NCBI GenBank assembly: GCA_900319835.1
Contig: ONPY01000100.1
Location: 1 to 6,822, forward strand
Direction: 5' to 3'
Source of the DNA: an uncultured Eubacteriales bacterium
GTDB taxonomy: Bacteria > Bacillota_A > Clostridia > Oscillospirales > Oscillospiraceae
Length of the DNA: 6,822 nucleotides
The number at the start of each line of letters is the position of its first letter. Position 1 is the stretch's first letter. Below are positions 1-5,653 of the stretch, piece by piece. Made by a program: the position numbers and the translations under genes. The notes under the pieces are model-generated. The model did no database searches and had not been told where the DNA came from. It saw nothing but the letters and a program-made list of their open reading frames with translations.

Positions 1-103
1 CATTACCCCGCTATTCTAACAGTTTAGGCAACGAGATGTCCCATGCCTATGGCTGGCTGCCATAAATCAAGGGGCAAATATATAGTAACAGGAGGAAACG
101 CGG
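1..103. other. Leader region upstream of the sortase gene
   Basis: No complete gene is seen here. One plus-strand frame is open from base 3 to a TAA at 63-65 and would end in the residues SHAYGWLP. It could be the tail of an upstream gene, but about 20 codons do not allow a decision. The stretch is visibly more AT-rich than the rest of the window. A ribosome binding site GGAGG at 91-95, eight bases before the ATG at 104, fixes the start of the next gene. No convincing promoter is visible: the TATAGT at 81-86 is too close to the ribosome binding site to be a useful -10 box and has no -35 partner. Confidence 0.4.
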
Positions 104-3100
104 ATGGCACAACACCCCTATGACAGACAGACGGCGGAGATGGAATACATTCAGGAAAAGACCCCGCTGCGCACAGTCAGCGACACACCCAAGAGCGCGC
201 CCAGCGTCGAAACCGTCACGAACTTTATTTCCAAGTTCACAGCGGTCGGCAACAATCTGATCTCCCTGCTGTCCAGTTTGCTTGCCGCGTTCCTCATCCT
301 GTACAGCGGCTACGTCCTGTACGATACTTTCTCCACCCAGGCCACCGCCCGCAACAGCTGGGATCTGCTGCTGGAAGAGATCGACGACGGCGAATCCCCC
401 CTGGCGGAGGCCATCGCCGCCATCAACAGCGATTACCGCTGCTGGCTCACCGTCTACGACACCAAGATCGACTACCCCGTCCTGCAGGGCGAGGATGATC
501 TCTATTACGCAAACCACGACATCTACGGCAACACCAGCCTCACCGGCGCCATCTATCTGGCCGCGAACAACAGCGGCGATTTCAGCGATACATACAACCT
601 GATCTACGGCCACCACATGGCAAACGGCATCATGTTCGGCGCGCTGGACAGCTTTGAGAGCCTTGATTATTTCAACAGCCACCGCACAGGCGAGATCATC
701 ACCAAAGACCGGGTCTATGACCTGAACTTCTTCGCCGTTCTGGACACCCACGCCTATGAGAGCATGGTCTACGATGCGGGCAACCGGGACCTGAATGCGC
801 TGCGCGCCTGGCTGCAGAACAACGCCATGATCTATGACGCGCAGGCCGCCCAGGGCGACAAGATCGTGGCCCTGTCCACCTGCCGCGACGCCACCACCAG
901 CGGCCGTCTGGTGATCTTTGCCACCATGACCGAGCGCGTGCTCCTGCCCATGGAGGTCGAGAACTATGAGGCGGAGTATGACGCGCAGTCCCACAGCGCC
1001 GCCGATCAGATCAAGGTGACGCTCCCGGAGGGAACCACGGTCGAATACAGCGTCGACGGCGGATTGACCTGGAGCAAAACGCCGCCCACGGTCGAGAACG
1101 TCATGCGGGATACACAGACGCAGGAGGTCACCGCCATCACCGTCATGGTGAAGGCCTTCCATCCCGACTACGGCAGGGCAGCAGAGGCCAGCTTCACCAT
1201 GAAGGTGCTGCCGAAACAGGTCACCGTGACCGCCGATCCGGCGGGGAAAATCTACGGCGACGACGATCCGCAGCCCTTTACCGCCAAGACAGAGGGCACA
1301 ATCGGCGAGGACAGCGTCGTCATTGACAGCATCACCCGCGCCGAAGGCGAGGACGTTGGCACCTATCCCATCACGCCCGCCGGCAAAACCGAGCAGGGCA
1401 ACTACACCGTGAGCTATGTGCCCGGGGTCTTTACCATCAGCCCGAAAACAGGGCTGGAGCTTGTCGTCAACGGCTTCGATGACATGTACGACGGGCAGAG
1501 CCACGCGGCCTCCGCCGGCTGCAACGACCCGGAAGCCACTGTGGAGTACAGTGTTGACGGCGGCGAGACCTGGAGCGCGACGCCCCCCTCCATCAAGGAC
1601 GTCATCCGCAATGCCGACCAGAGCGTCGGACAGATCAACGTCACCGTCCGCGCCACCAAGCCCAACTATGTGACTGTCACCGCGAGCACCGTCCTGCGCG
1701 TCACACCCAAGACCGTCAAGGTTACGGCCAACGACAACGGCAAGGTCTTCGGCGGCGCGGAGCCGACGCTGACCGCATCTGTCAGCGGCACCCTCGGCAG
1801 CGACGGCGTGGACTATACCATCAGCCGCGCGGCAGGGGAGAGCGTGGGCACCTATGCCATCACCCCCAGAGGCGACGCTGAACAGGGCAACTACCACGTG
1901 GAGTATGCGCCCGGCACCTTTACCATCACCCCGGCGCCCGAGGGCATCGCTCTTACGGCCACCGGCTATACCGGCACCTATGACGGCCAGCGGCACCCGG
2001 TTTCCGCCAACGCCGTAGCAGCGGACGGCACGCCCTGCACCATTGAGTACAGCACCGACGGCGGCGCGACCTGGTCCACCATCGTGCCCGGAATCACCAA
2101 CGTCATCCGCAATGCAGACAACAGCGTGGGCAGCCAGACCGTTCAGGTGCGGGCGACCAACCCCAGCTTCTCTCCCAGTGAGATCAGAGAGGTCACCCTG
2201 CGTGTCAACCCTGCCCCGGTCGTCATTACGGCCGACAACAAGATCAAGGATTACGGCTCCGCCGATCCCGCGCTGACGGCCACTGTCAGCGGCACCCTGA
2301 ACGGCGATGTGCTGAGTTATACCATCACGCGCGACCCGGGCGAACAGCCCGGCAGCTACCCCATCAGACCCGCAGGCGCAAGGGAACAGGGCAACTACAG
2401 TGTGACCTTCGTGCCCGGCAGTCTGACCGTCAGCGCGCTGACGATGAACCTGACGGCCATCGGCTACACCGGCGTGTATGACGGCGCGGTACACAGCGTC
2501 ACGGCCAACGTGAACGTGCCCGACGCCATTATCGAGTTCAGTGTCAACGGCGGCGCTTGGACGACTACGCCTCCAAGCCGTCTGAACTTCGGTACCGACA
2601 CCGTTACCATCCGCGCGACCCGACCGGGCTATACGACGGTCGAGCAGACCGTGCAGCTCAACGTCACCCGCAGACCCGTCACCGTTGTAGTGAACAACGC
2701 AACCAAGGTGATCGGTACGGCCGACCCGGCGTTTACGTATACCGTGACCGGCACCATTGGCAACGACACCGTGGCCTTCACCATCGGCCGTGCCGCCGGT
2801 GAGGCCGTCGGCACCTACCCCATCACCGCAAACGGCCAGGCCATTCAGGGCAACTATATCGTCACTTATGTGCCCGGCACCCTGACCATCACTGCGGCCG
2901 CCGGCGGCGGCGTCAATCCGCCCGGCCCGCCCAATCCCGACAACCCGCAGCCGCTGCCCACGCAGCCGCCGCAGCCCGAGGAGATCGTGGAAGAAGAGCC
3001 GCCTCTGGCCCAGTTTGTCAACGGCTTCCGGCCCACCGGCGGCACCCATGGCGAAAAGGCCTGGGCCCTGGTGAATCTGATCTGCCTGCTGGCGACCATC

Positions 3101-3589
3101 TATCTGTTCGTGCCGCTGCTGCACCTGAAGGATAAGTACGGCCGCATCAAGCAGATGAAGGCGTTCAACGAGGAAAAGAGCGCGCTCTTTGACAAGCCCG
3201 ATCTGGAAGAGGAGGAGCGCAGGGAACGCGAGCGTATCCTGGATACCGCCCTGGCCATGAAGAATCTTGACAATGTGCGCGCCGCGCTGGCCGAGATCAC
3301 CGGGGAGGACTTCGCCAACGCGGTGGAGGAGCTGTACTACCATGTGACTGTGTTCGCAAGGCGCTTCCGGCTTGGCTTCGGTCTGGAGCTGGTGGACGTG
3401 ATCGCCGCCATCGTCGCCTTTGTGCTGACGGAGAATATGCGTCTGCCCATGGTGCTGATCGACAAGTGGACGCCGCTGATGCTGATCCTGCTGTTGCTCT
3501 GCTGGGTTCTGGATGTGCGCCTGATGCGTTACCGGGAAGAGACCCCCGCGGAGGAAGACATGGAGGAGAAGGAAGCCCAGCCCGTCTGA
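104..3589 (+). CDS. Class B-like sortase fused to an Ig-like/MBG repeat array and a C-terminal membrane module
   Basis: This is a 1161-residue envelope protein. Residues 1-51 are hydrophilic and probably cytoplasmic, and residues 52-74 form a membrane helix. Residues about 110-277 are a sortase, a cysteine transpeptidase that joins cleaved surface proteins to the wall. The expected catalytic triad is visible: His170 in YGHHM, Cys260 in LSTC and Arg268 in SGRLVIF. The motif style and N-terminal anchor suggest class B. Residues 283-930 hold four pairs of Ig-like and MBG_2-like domains. A Gly/Pro-rich linker follows at about 931-970, then a helix at 986-1008, a charged helical stretch rich in Glu/Arg/Lys, and two more helices near 1094-1113 and 1122-1141. 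The predicted topology is N-in, catalytic and repeat region outside, C-in. Typical SrtB enzymes are about 250 residues, so this is a large fusion. No LPXTG- or NPQTN-type substrate gene is in view. The start is set by GGAGG at 91-95. Sortase identity is strong; class, substrate and the role of the repeats are inferred. Confidence 0.93.
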   Translation: MAQHPYDRQTAEMEYIQEKTPLRTVSDTPKSAPSVETVTNFISKFTAVGNNLISLLSSLLAAFLILYSGYVLYDTFSTQATARNSWDLLLEEIDDGESPLAEAIAAINSDYRCWLTVYDTKIDYPVLQGEDDLYYANHDIYGNTSLTGAIYLAANNSGDFSDTYNLIYGHHMANGIMFGALDSFESLDYFNSHRTGEIITKDRVYDLNFFAVLDTHAYESMVYDAGNRDLNALRAWLQNNAMIYDAQAAQGDKIVALSTCRDATTSGRLVIFATMTERVLLPMEVENYEAEYDAQSHSAADQIKVTLPEGTTVEYSVDGGLTWSKTPPTVENVMRDTQTQEVTAITVMVKAFHPDYGRAAEASFTMKVLPKQVTVTADPAGKIYGDDDPQPFTAKTEGTIGEDSVVIDSITRAEGEDVGTYPITPAGKTEQGNYTVSYVPGVFTISPKTGLELVVNGFDDMYDGQSHAASAGCNDPEATVEYSVDGGETWSATPPSIKDVIRNADQSVGQINVTVRATKPNYVTVTASTVLRVTPKTVKVTANDNGKVFGGAEPTLTASVSGTLGSDGVDYTISRAAGESVGTYAITPRGDAEQGNYHVEYAPGTFTITPAPEGIALTATGYTGTYDGQRHPVSANAVAADGTPCTIEYSTDGGATWSTIVPGITNVIRNADNSVGSQTVQVRATNPSFSPSEIREVTLRVNPAPVVITADNKIKDYGSADPALTATVSGTLNGDVLSYTITRDPGEQPGSYPIRPAGAREQGNYSVTFVPGSLTVSALTMNLTAIGYTGVYDGAVHSVTANVNVPDAIIEFSVNGGAWTTTPPSRLNFGTDTVTIRATRPGYTTVEQTVQLNVTRRPVTVVVNNATKVIGTADPAFTYTVTGTIGNDTVAFTIGRAAGEAVGTYPITANGQAIQGNYIVTYVPGTLTITAAAGGGVNPPGPPNPDNPQPLPTQPPQPEEIVEEEPPLAQFVNGFRPTGGTHGEKAWALVNLICLLATIYLFVPLLHLKDKYGRIKQMKAFNEEKSALFDKPDLEEEERRERERILDTALAMKNLDNVRAALAEITGEDFANAVEELYYHVTVFARRFRLGFGLELVDVIAAIVAFVLTENMRLPMVLIDKWTPLMLILLLLCWVLDVRLMRYREETPAEEDMEEKEAQPV
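950..2893 (+). repeat. Four tandem A-B pairs of Ig-like (A) and MBG_2-like (B) domains
   Basis: The units are 950-1447, 1448-1933, 1934-2434 and 2435-2893 (residues 283-448, 449-610, 611-777, 778-930). The A domain carries a YDGQ/H signature, then EYSxDGG-TWS, PP, VIRNAD and VRATxPxY. The B domain runs VTVTA, K-YG-DP, SGTL, YTI-R-GE-VGTYPI, EQGNY and YVPGTFTI. A2 and A3 are closest and share DNA such as GTCATCCGCAATGC. A1 has YDAQ in place of YDGQ. A4 is shortened (NGGAW for DGG-TW, and no VIRNAD). B4 has IG in place of YG. The repeats are diverged at the DNA level, which suggests old duplication rather than recent expansion. MBG-type domains are common in adhesin-like surface proteins; binding activity here is not shown. 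Confidence 0.88.
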
Positions 3590-3608
3590 TCCTCAAACAG
3601 CAAAACAT

Positions 3609-3643
3609 AAAAAACCCGCCGCAGCTTTCGCTGCGGCGGGTTT
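3609..3643. terminator. Bidirectional terminator between convergent genes
   Basis: A perfect 14-bp stem (3612-3625 with 3630-3643) closes on a TTTC loop. On the minus strand it is followed by six T's (the A-run at 3609-3614), making a strong intrinsic terminator for the HTH gene. On the plus strand the trailing T-run is only three bases, so it should work less well for the sortase gene. Confidence 0.88.
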
Positions 3644-3656
3644 CCATAGGAGACGA

Positions 3657-4145
3657 TTATTTTTTCCCCAGAAAATCCATGGCGCTGCCGAGAAGATTGT
3701 TGAGGATGTCATCCATCCCGGTACTCTCACCCTTTAAGACGGCGACGGCCTTTTTCTTCGTGTCGCTGTCCGCGGCGCGGTAAAGCTCCACCAGCTTCTT
3801 TTCCGCAGCGGTCAGGGTATCTGCCGCTTTGGCGGAAGCGCTGGCCTTTTTTGCGGCAGCGGTGGTCTTCTTGGCGGCGGTGGTCGCTGCGGCGGCCTTT
3901 TTCGCTGTGGTGTTCTTGGCCGCGGTGTAGGTGCTCTCCTTGGCGGCATTGACAAGCGAGGCCTGGGCCACGCCGGTGGCCTTGGCGATCTGCCGCAGCA
4001 CCGACTGGCTGAGTTCCTTTTCGCCCCGCTCGGCCTTGCCGATGTCAGAGGCGCTGACGCCGTCGATCATTTTGGCGAGAGACTCCTGGCTGAGCTTGGC
4101 GGCGGTGCGGGCCTCCTTGATCAGGGGACCGACTTTGTTTGCCAT
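3657..4145 (-). CDS. XRE-type HTH protein with Ala/Lys-rich H1-like linker
   Basis: This 162-residue basic protein has three parts. Residues 4-62 form a Cro/C1-type helix-turn-helix: LIKEARTAAKLSQESLAKMI, then GVSASDIGKAERGEKE with the probable recognition helix at 31-44. Residues 75-108 are almost entirely Ala, Lys, Thr and Ser with repeated AAKK/AAAKK motifs, resembling histone H1-like tails. Residues 111-140 form an amphipathic segment (LTAAEKKLVELYRAAD, then KKKAVAVLKGE) like the C-terminal part of many XRE regulators, and a hydrophobic helix (MDDILNNLLGSAMDFLGKK) ends the protein. It probably binds DNA, either as a specific repressor or more broadly as a nucleoid-type protein. The start at 4145 is chosen because AAGGAGG lies eight bases upstream; a longer open frame to 4277 would run through the promoter. 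It is convergent with the sortase gene and divergent from the protease gene. Confidence 0.88.
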   Translation of the reverse strand: MANKVGPLIKEARTAAKLSQESLAKMIDGVSASDIGKAERGEKELSQSVLRQIAKATGVAQASLVNAAKESTYTAAKNTTAKKAAAATTAAKKTTAAAKKASASAKAADTLTAAEKKLVELYRAADSDTKKKAVAVLKGESTGMDDILNNLLGSAMDFLGKK

Positions 4146-4153
4146 GGGTGGTT

Positions 4154-4160
4154 CCTCCTT
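4154..4160 (-). promoter_or_regulatory. Ribosome binding site deciding the HTH gene start
   Basis: On the minus strand this reads AAGGAGG, eight bases before the ATG at 4145. It rejects the upstream in-frame ATG at 4277, which has no comparable site. Confidence 0.9.
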
Positions 4161-4192
4161 TTTTGGAATATGTTTCGTTTTCGCCTGTGTCC

Positions 4193-4221
4193 AGCATATC
4201 ACAGCACAAAAATGGGCGCAA
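4193..4221 (-). promoter_or_regulatory. Promoter of the HTH gene (extended -10)
   Basis: On the minus strand: -35 TTGCGC (4216-4221), a 17-base spacer, then -10 TATGCT (4193-4198) preceded by TGA, giving an extended -10. The -35 matches the consensus poorly but is identical to that of the promoter at 5558-5586. Confidence 0.65.
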
Positions 4222-4232
4222 GTGTTTTCCGT

Positions 4233-4255
4233 CGCGGCATGCTTGATTTGCCGCG
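4233..4255. repeat. Inverted repeat over the -35 box of the protease promoter
   Basis: CGCGGCA (4233-4239) and TGCCGCG (4249-4255) form a perfect 7-bp inverted repeat with a 9-base centre that contains the -35 box TTGATT. A third copy of CGCGGCA lies at 4291-4297, just after the expected transcription start. The layout fits a repressor operator, for which the adjacent HTH protein is the obvious candidate. The same 7-mer also occurs in coding sequence, so chance is not excluded. Confidence 0.45.
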
Positions 4256-4271
4256 GATAAAATGGTATGCT
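4243..4271 (+). promoter_or_regulatory. Promoter of the PrsW-family gene (extended -10)
   Basis: -35 TTGATT (4243-4248), a 17-base spacer, and -10 TATGCT (4266-4271) preceded by TGG, an extended -10. Transcription should begin near 4278, giving a leader of about 50 bases. The hexamer TATGCT is the same as in the opposing HTH promoter. Confidence 0.7.
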
Positions 4272-4291
4272 GAACATATCTTAACCAGGAC

Positions 4292-4306
4292 GCGGCACAA
4301 GGCCGC
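4292..4306 (+). other. Small hairpin in the protease leader
   Basis: GCGGC (4292-4296) pairs with GCCGC (4302-4306) around a five-base ACAAG loop. There is no T-run, so it is not a terminator. It lies in the predicted 5' leader and overlaps the third CGCGGCA copy, so it may simply be part of the operator pattern. Confidence 0.3.
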
Positions 4307-4329
4307 AGTCTGAAAAGCTGGTGTATCGG

Positions 4330-5058
4330 ATGATTTATTTTAATCCCATTCTCATTGCCGCCGCGGTGATCCCCGCCATCGTCCTGCTGGTGAAGGTGGA
4401 AAAGGCGGACCGCCTGGAAAAGGAGAGCCGGAGACTTCTGATTTCCCTGGTGGTTTTCGGCGTGATTTCCACGGCCATCGCCTCCCTGGGGGAGCGGATC
4501 GGCATGGCGCTGCTGGAGAGCCTTTTGCCCGAGGAGAGCACGCTGTTTAACGTGCTGCTCTATTTCGGCGTGGTGGCCTTCTCGGAAGAGGGCGCCAAAT
4601 ATGTGCTCTTAAAGCGCAAAACCTGGAACAACCCGGAGTTTAACTGCCAGTTTGACGGCGTGGTCTACAGCGTGTTTGTCTCCCTGGGCTTTGCCCTGTG
4701 GGAGAACATCGGCTATGTCGCCATGTATGGGCTCACCACGGCCCTGGTGCGCGCGGTGACCGCCGTGCCCGGCCACGCCTGCTTCGGCGTGTTTATGGGC
4801 GCGTGGTACGGTATGGCCAAGCGGCGGGATGGCGCCGGGGATGCGGCGGGCGCTGCCAGTCTGCGCCGGCGCGCGCTGCTGGTGCCCGCGCTGCTGCACG
4901 GCTTTTACGATTTTACCGCTACCTATGAAAACATGGAGATGGGCCTGATCTTCCTGGTGTTTGTCATCGCCATGTTCATCGCGGCAAATCGTCTGGTCAA
5001 GCGCATGGCGGCAAACGACGTCTACATCGAACGCAACCGCTTTGGCCTCTGGCTGTAA
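4330..5058 (+). CDS. PrsW-family intramembrane metalloprotease
   Basis: This is a 242-residue multi-pass membrane protein with about seven to eight hydrophobic segments, close to the usual size of the family. The conserved PrsW elements are present in order: the double Glu of SEEGAK (E86, E87), FALWEN (E125, N126), HACFGVFMG (H149) and HGFYDF (H190, D194). PrsW in Bacillus subtilis and Clostridioides difficile makes the first cut in a membrane anti-sigma factor, releasing an ECF sigma factor. No sigma/anti-sigma pair is in this window, so the substrate is unknown and the ortholog name is withheld. The start is uncertain: ATG at 4330 has only a weak GGTG at 4320-4323, and an in-frame GTG at 4321 would add three residues. 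It has its own promoter, runs divergently from the HTH gene, and ends at a shared terminator. Confidence 0.9.
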   Translation: MIYFNPILIAAAVIPAIVLLVKVEKADRLEKESRRLLISLVVFGVISTAIASLGERIGMALLESLLPEESTLFNVLLYFGVVAFSEEGAKYVLLKRKTWNNPEFNCQFDGVVYSVFVSLGFALWENIGYVAMYGLTTALVRAVTAVPGHACFGVFMGAWYGMAKRRDGAGDAAGAASLRRRALLVPALLHGFYDFTATYENMEMGLIFLVFVIAMFIAANRLVKRMAANDVYIERNRFGLWL

Positions 5059-5067
5059 AAGAAACAC

Positions 5068-5095
5068 GCGGGCGCATCCTATGGGATGCGCCCGC
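5068..5095. terminator. Bidirectional terminator between the protease gene and the small acidic gene
   Basis: A perfect 12-bp GC-rich stem (5068-5079 with 5084-5095) has a TATG loop. On the minus strand it is followed by GTGTTTCTTTT, a usable T-rich tail. On the plus strand the tail is AATCGTTATTT, weaker. It lies between the stop codons of two convergent genes. Confidence 0.83.
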
Positions 5096-5100
5096 AATCG

Positions 5101-5436
5101 TTATTTCAGAGTTTTCCTCAGCGCCTCGGTGTCATAGTCCCAGCCGCGCTCCAACAGCCAGTAGCCCTCAAAGTCCTCATCCTCGTCCGCTTCGCCCTCT
5201 TCAATGGGCACGTCGGGCTTGATGCGGCTGAGCATCTTTTTCGTTTCATAGGCTCTCAGCTCCTGAAGGGAGAAGGGGAGACCCTCCGCCTCAGCGATGG
5301 GCAGCAGCACCGCCCGGACCACCGACTCCCGCACCTCCAGACTGCCGGGGTAGATAGCCAGCGCATCCTCCACCCGGGCGCGCAGCGCGGGCTCCGCGTC
5401 ATAGCGTGCAAAAAAACGGGCTACGTTTTCCGTCAT
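5101..5436 (-). CDS. Small acidic protein of unknown function, faintly Nif11-like
   Basis: This is a 111-residue soluble protein with no signal peptide or membrane helix. Residues 5-26 (VARFFARYDAEPALRARVEDAL) and 39-64 (VVRAVLLPIAEAEGLPFSLQELRAYE) look like two helices. Their pattern recalls Nif11-type domains: a start with a phenylalanine pair and an Asp before a charged helix, then an 'A-x-x-x-G-x-x-F-x-x-x-E-L' ending. The match is weak and the spacing between the helices is longer than usual. Residues 79-90 are strongly acidic (EEGEADEDEDFE), and the end carries GYWLLERGWDYD. No double-glycine leader cleavage site, nearby cysteine core or RiPP enzyme is seen, so a peptide-precursor role is not supported. 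The start is backed by GGAG at 5445-5448, eight bases before the ATG. It has a strong promoter of its own. Confidence 0.82.
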   Translation of the reverse strand: MTENVARFFARYDAEPALRARVEDALAIYPGSLEVRESVVRAVLLPIAEAEGLPFSLQELRAYETKKMLSRIKPDVPIEEGEADEDEDFEGYWLLERGWDYDTEALRKTLK

Positions 5437-5467
5437 GGTCTCATCTCCATTTCAACATCGTAGGCCC

Positions 5468-5496
5468 ATTATACAGGCCGACGGGAGAATTTGCAA
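5468..5496 (-). promoter_or_regulatory. Strong promoter of the small acidic protein gene
   Basis: On the minus strand: -35 TTGCAA (5491-5496), 17 bases, and a perfect -10 TATAAT (5468-5473). This is the best housekeeping-type promoter in the window. The leader is only about 25 bases. Confidence 0.83.
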
Positions 5497-5529
5497 GCGG
5501 CAGGTACGGAACAAACCGACCCGTGCCGC
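5497..5529. repeat. Imperfect inverted repeat in the second divergent region
   Basis: GCGGCA (5497-5502) and TGCCGC (5524-5529) are inverted with a 21-base interval; CGG (5507-5509) and CCG (5521-5523) could extend the pairing. The left arm touches the -35 box of the minus-strand promoter. The half-site resembles the CGCGGCA of the first divergent region. Wide spacing and GC-richness make chance plausible. Confidence 0.25.
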
Positions 5530-5557
5530 CGTCCATGGGGCAGGGAACTGAGCGCAC

Positions 5558-5586
5558 TTGCGCAGGGACTTAAACTGTGATACAAT
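5558..5586 (+). promoter_or_regulatory. Promoter of the six-helix membrane protein / TPR operon
   Basis: -35 TTGCGC (5558-5563), 17 bases, -10 TACAAT (5581-5586) preceded by TGA, an extended -10. The -35 lies in the palindrome GCGCA-CT-TGCGC (5552-5563). The elements CACTTGCGC and CTGTGATA, 11 bases apart, are identical to those of the HTH promoter. Confidence 0.72.
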
Positions 5587-5636
5587 AAAACATCCTATAT
5601 AAACCGATTCTTCGCTTCCAATGAAATCATATAGAA

Positions 5637-5643
5637 AAGGTGG
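5637..5643 (+). promoter_or_regulatory. Ribosome binding site deciding the membrane protein start
   Basis: AAGGTGG lies ten bases before the ATG at 5654. The in-frame ATG at 5621 has no such site, so the shorter protein is preferred. Confidence 0.7.
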
Positions 5644-5653
5644 GTGTTCAAGC

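Noticed and set aside
2936..2998. Possible sorting signal (NPQPL / LPTQP) in the Pro-rich linker
   Set aside because: Neither matches LPXTG, NPQTN or (S/N/P)PXTG, and the following region is not the usual short helix plus basic tail.
47..3343. A 1098-codon open frame on the minus strand, antisense to the sortase gene
   Set aside because: It is exactly codon-aligned with the sense gene, lacks a ribosome binding site, and its protein is a Gly/Asp/His-rich mirror of the sense repeats. The sense frame has a catalytic triad, domains and membrane helices.
4146..4277. N-terminal extension of the HTH protein to an ATG at 4277
   Set aside because: It would be translated through the predicted promoter, has no ribosome binding site and no HTH-like content, while AAGGAGG sits correctly before 4145.
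5101..5436. RiPP precursor (Nif11 leader) interpretation
   Set aside because: No GG-type cleavage site, no cysteine or Ser/Thr-rich core and no modifying enzyme or transporter in the window.
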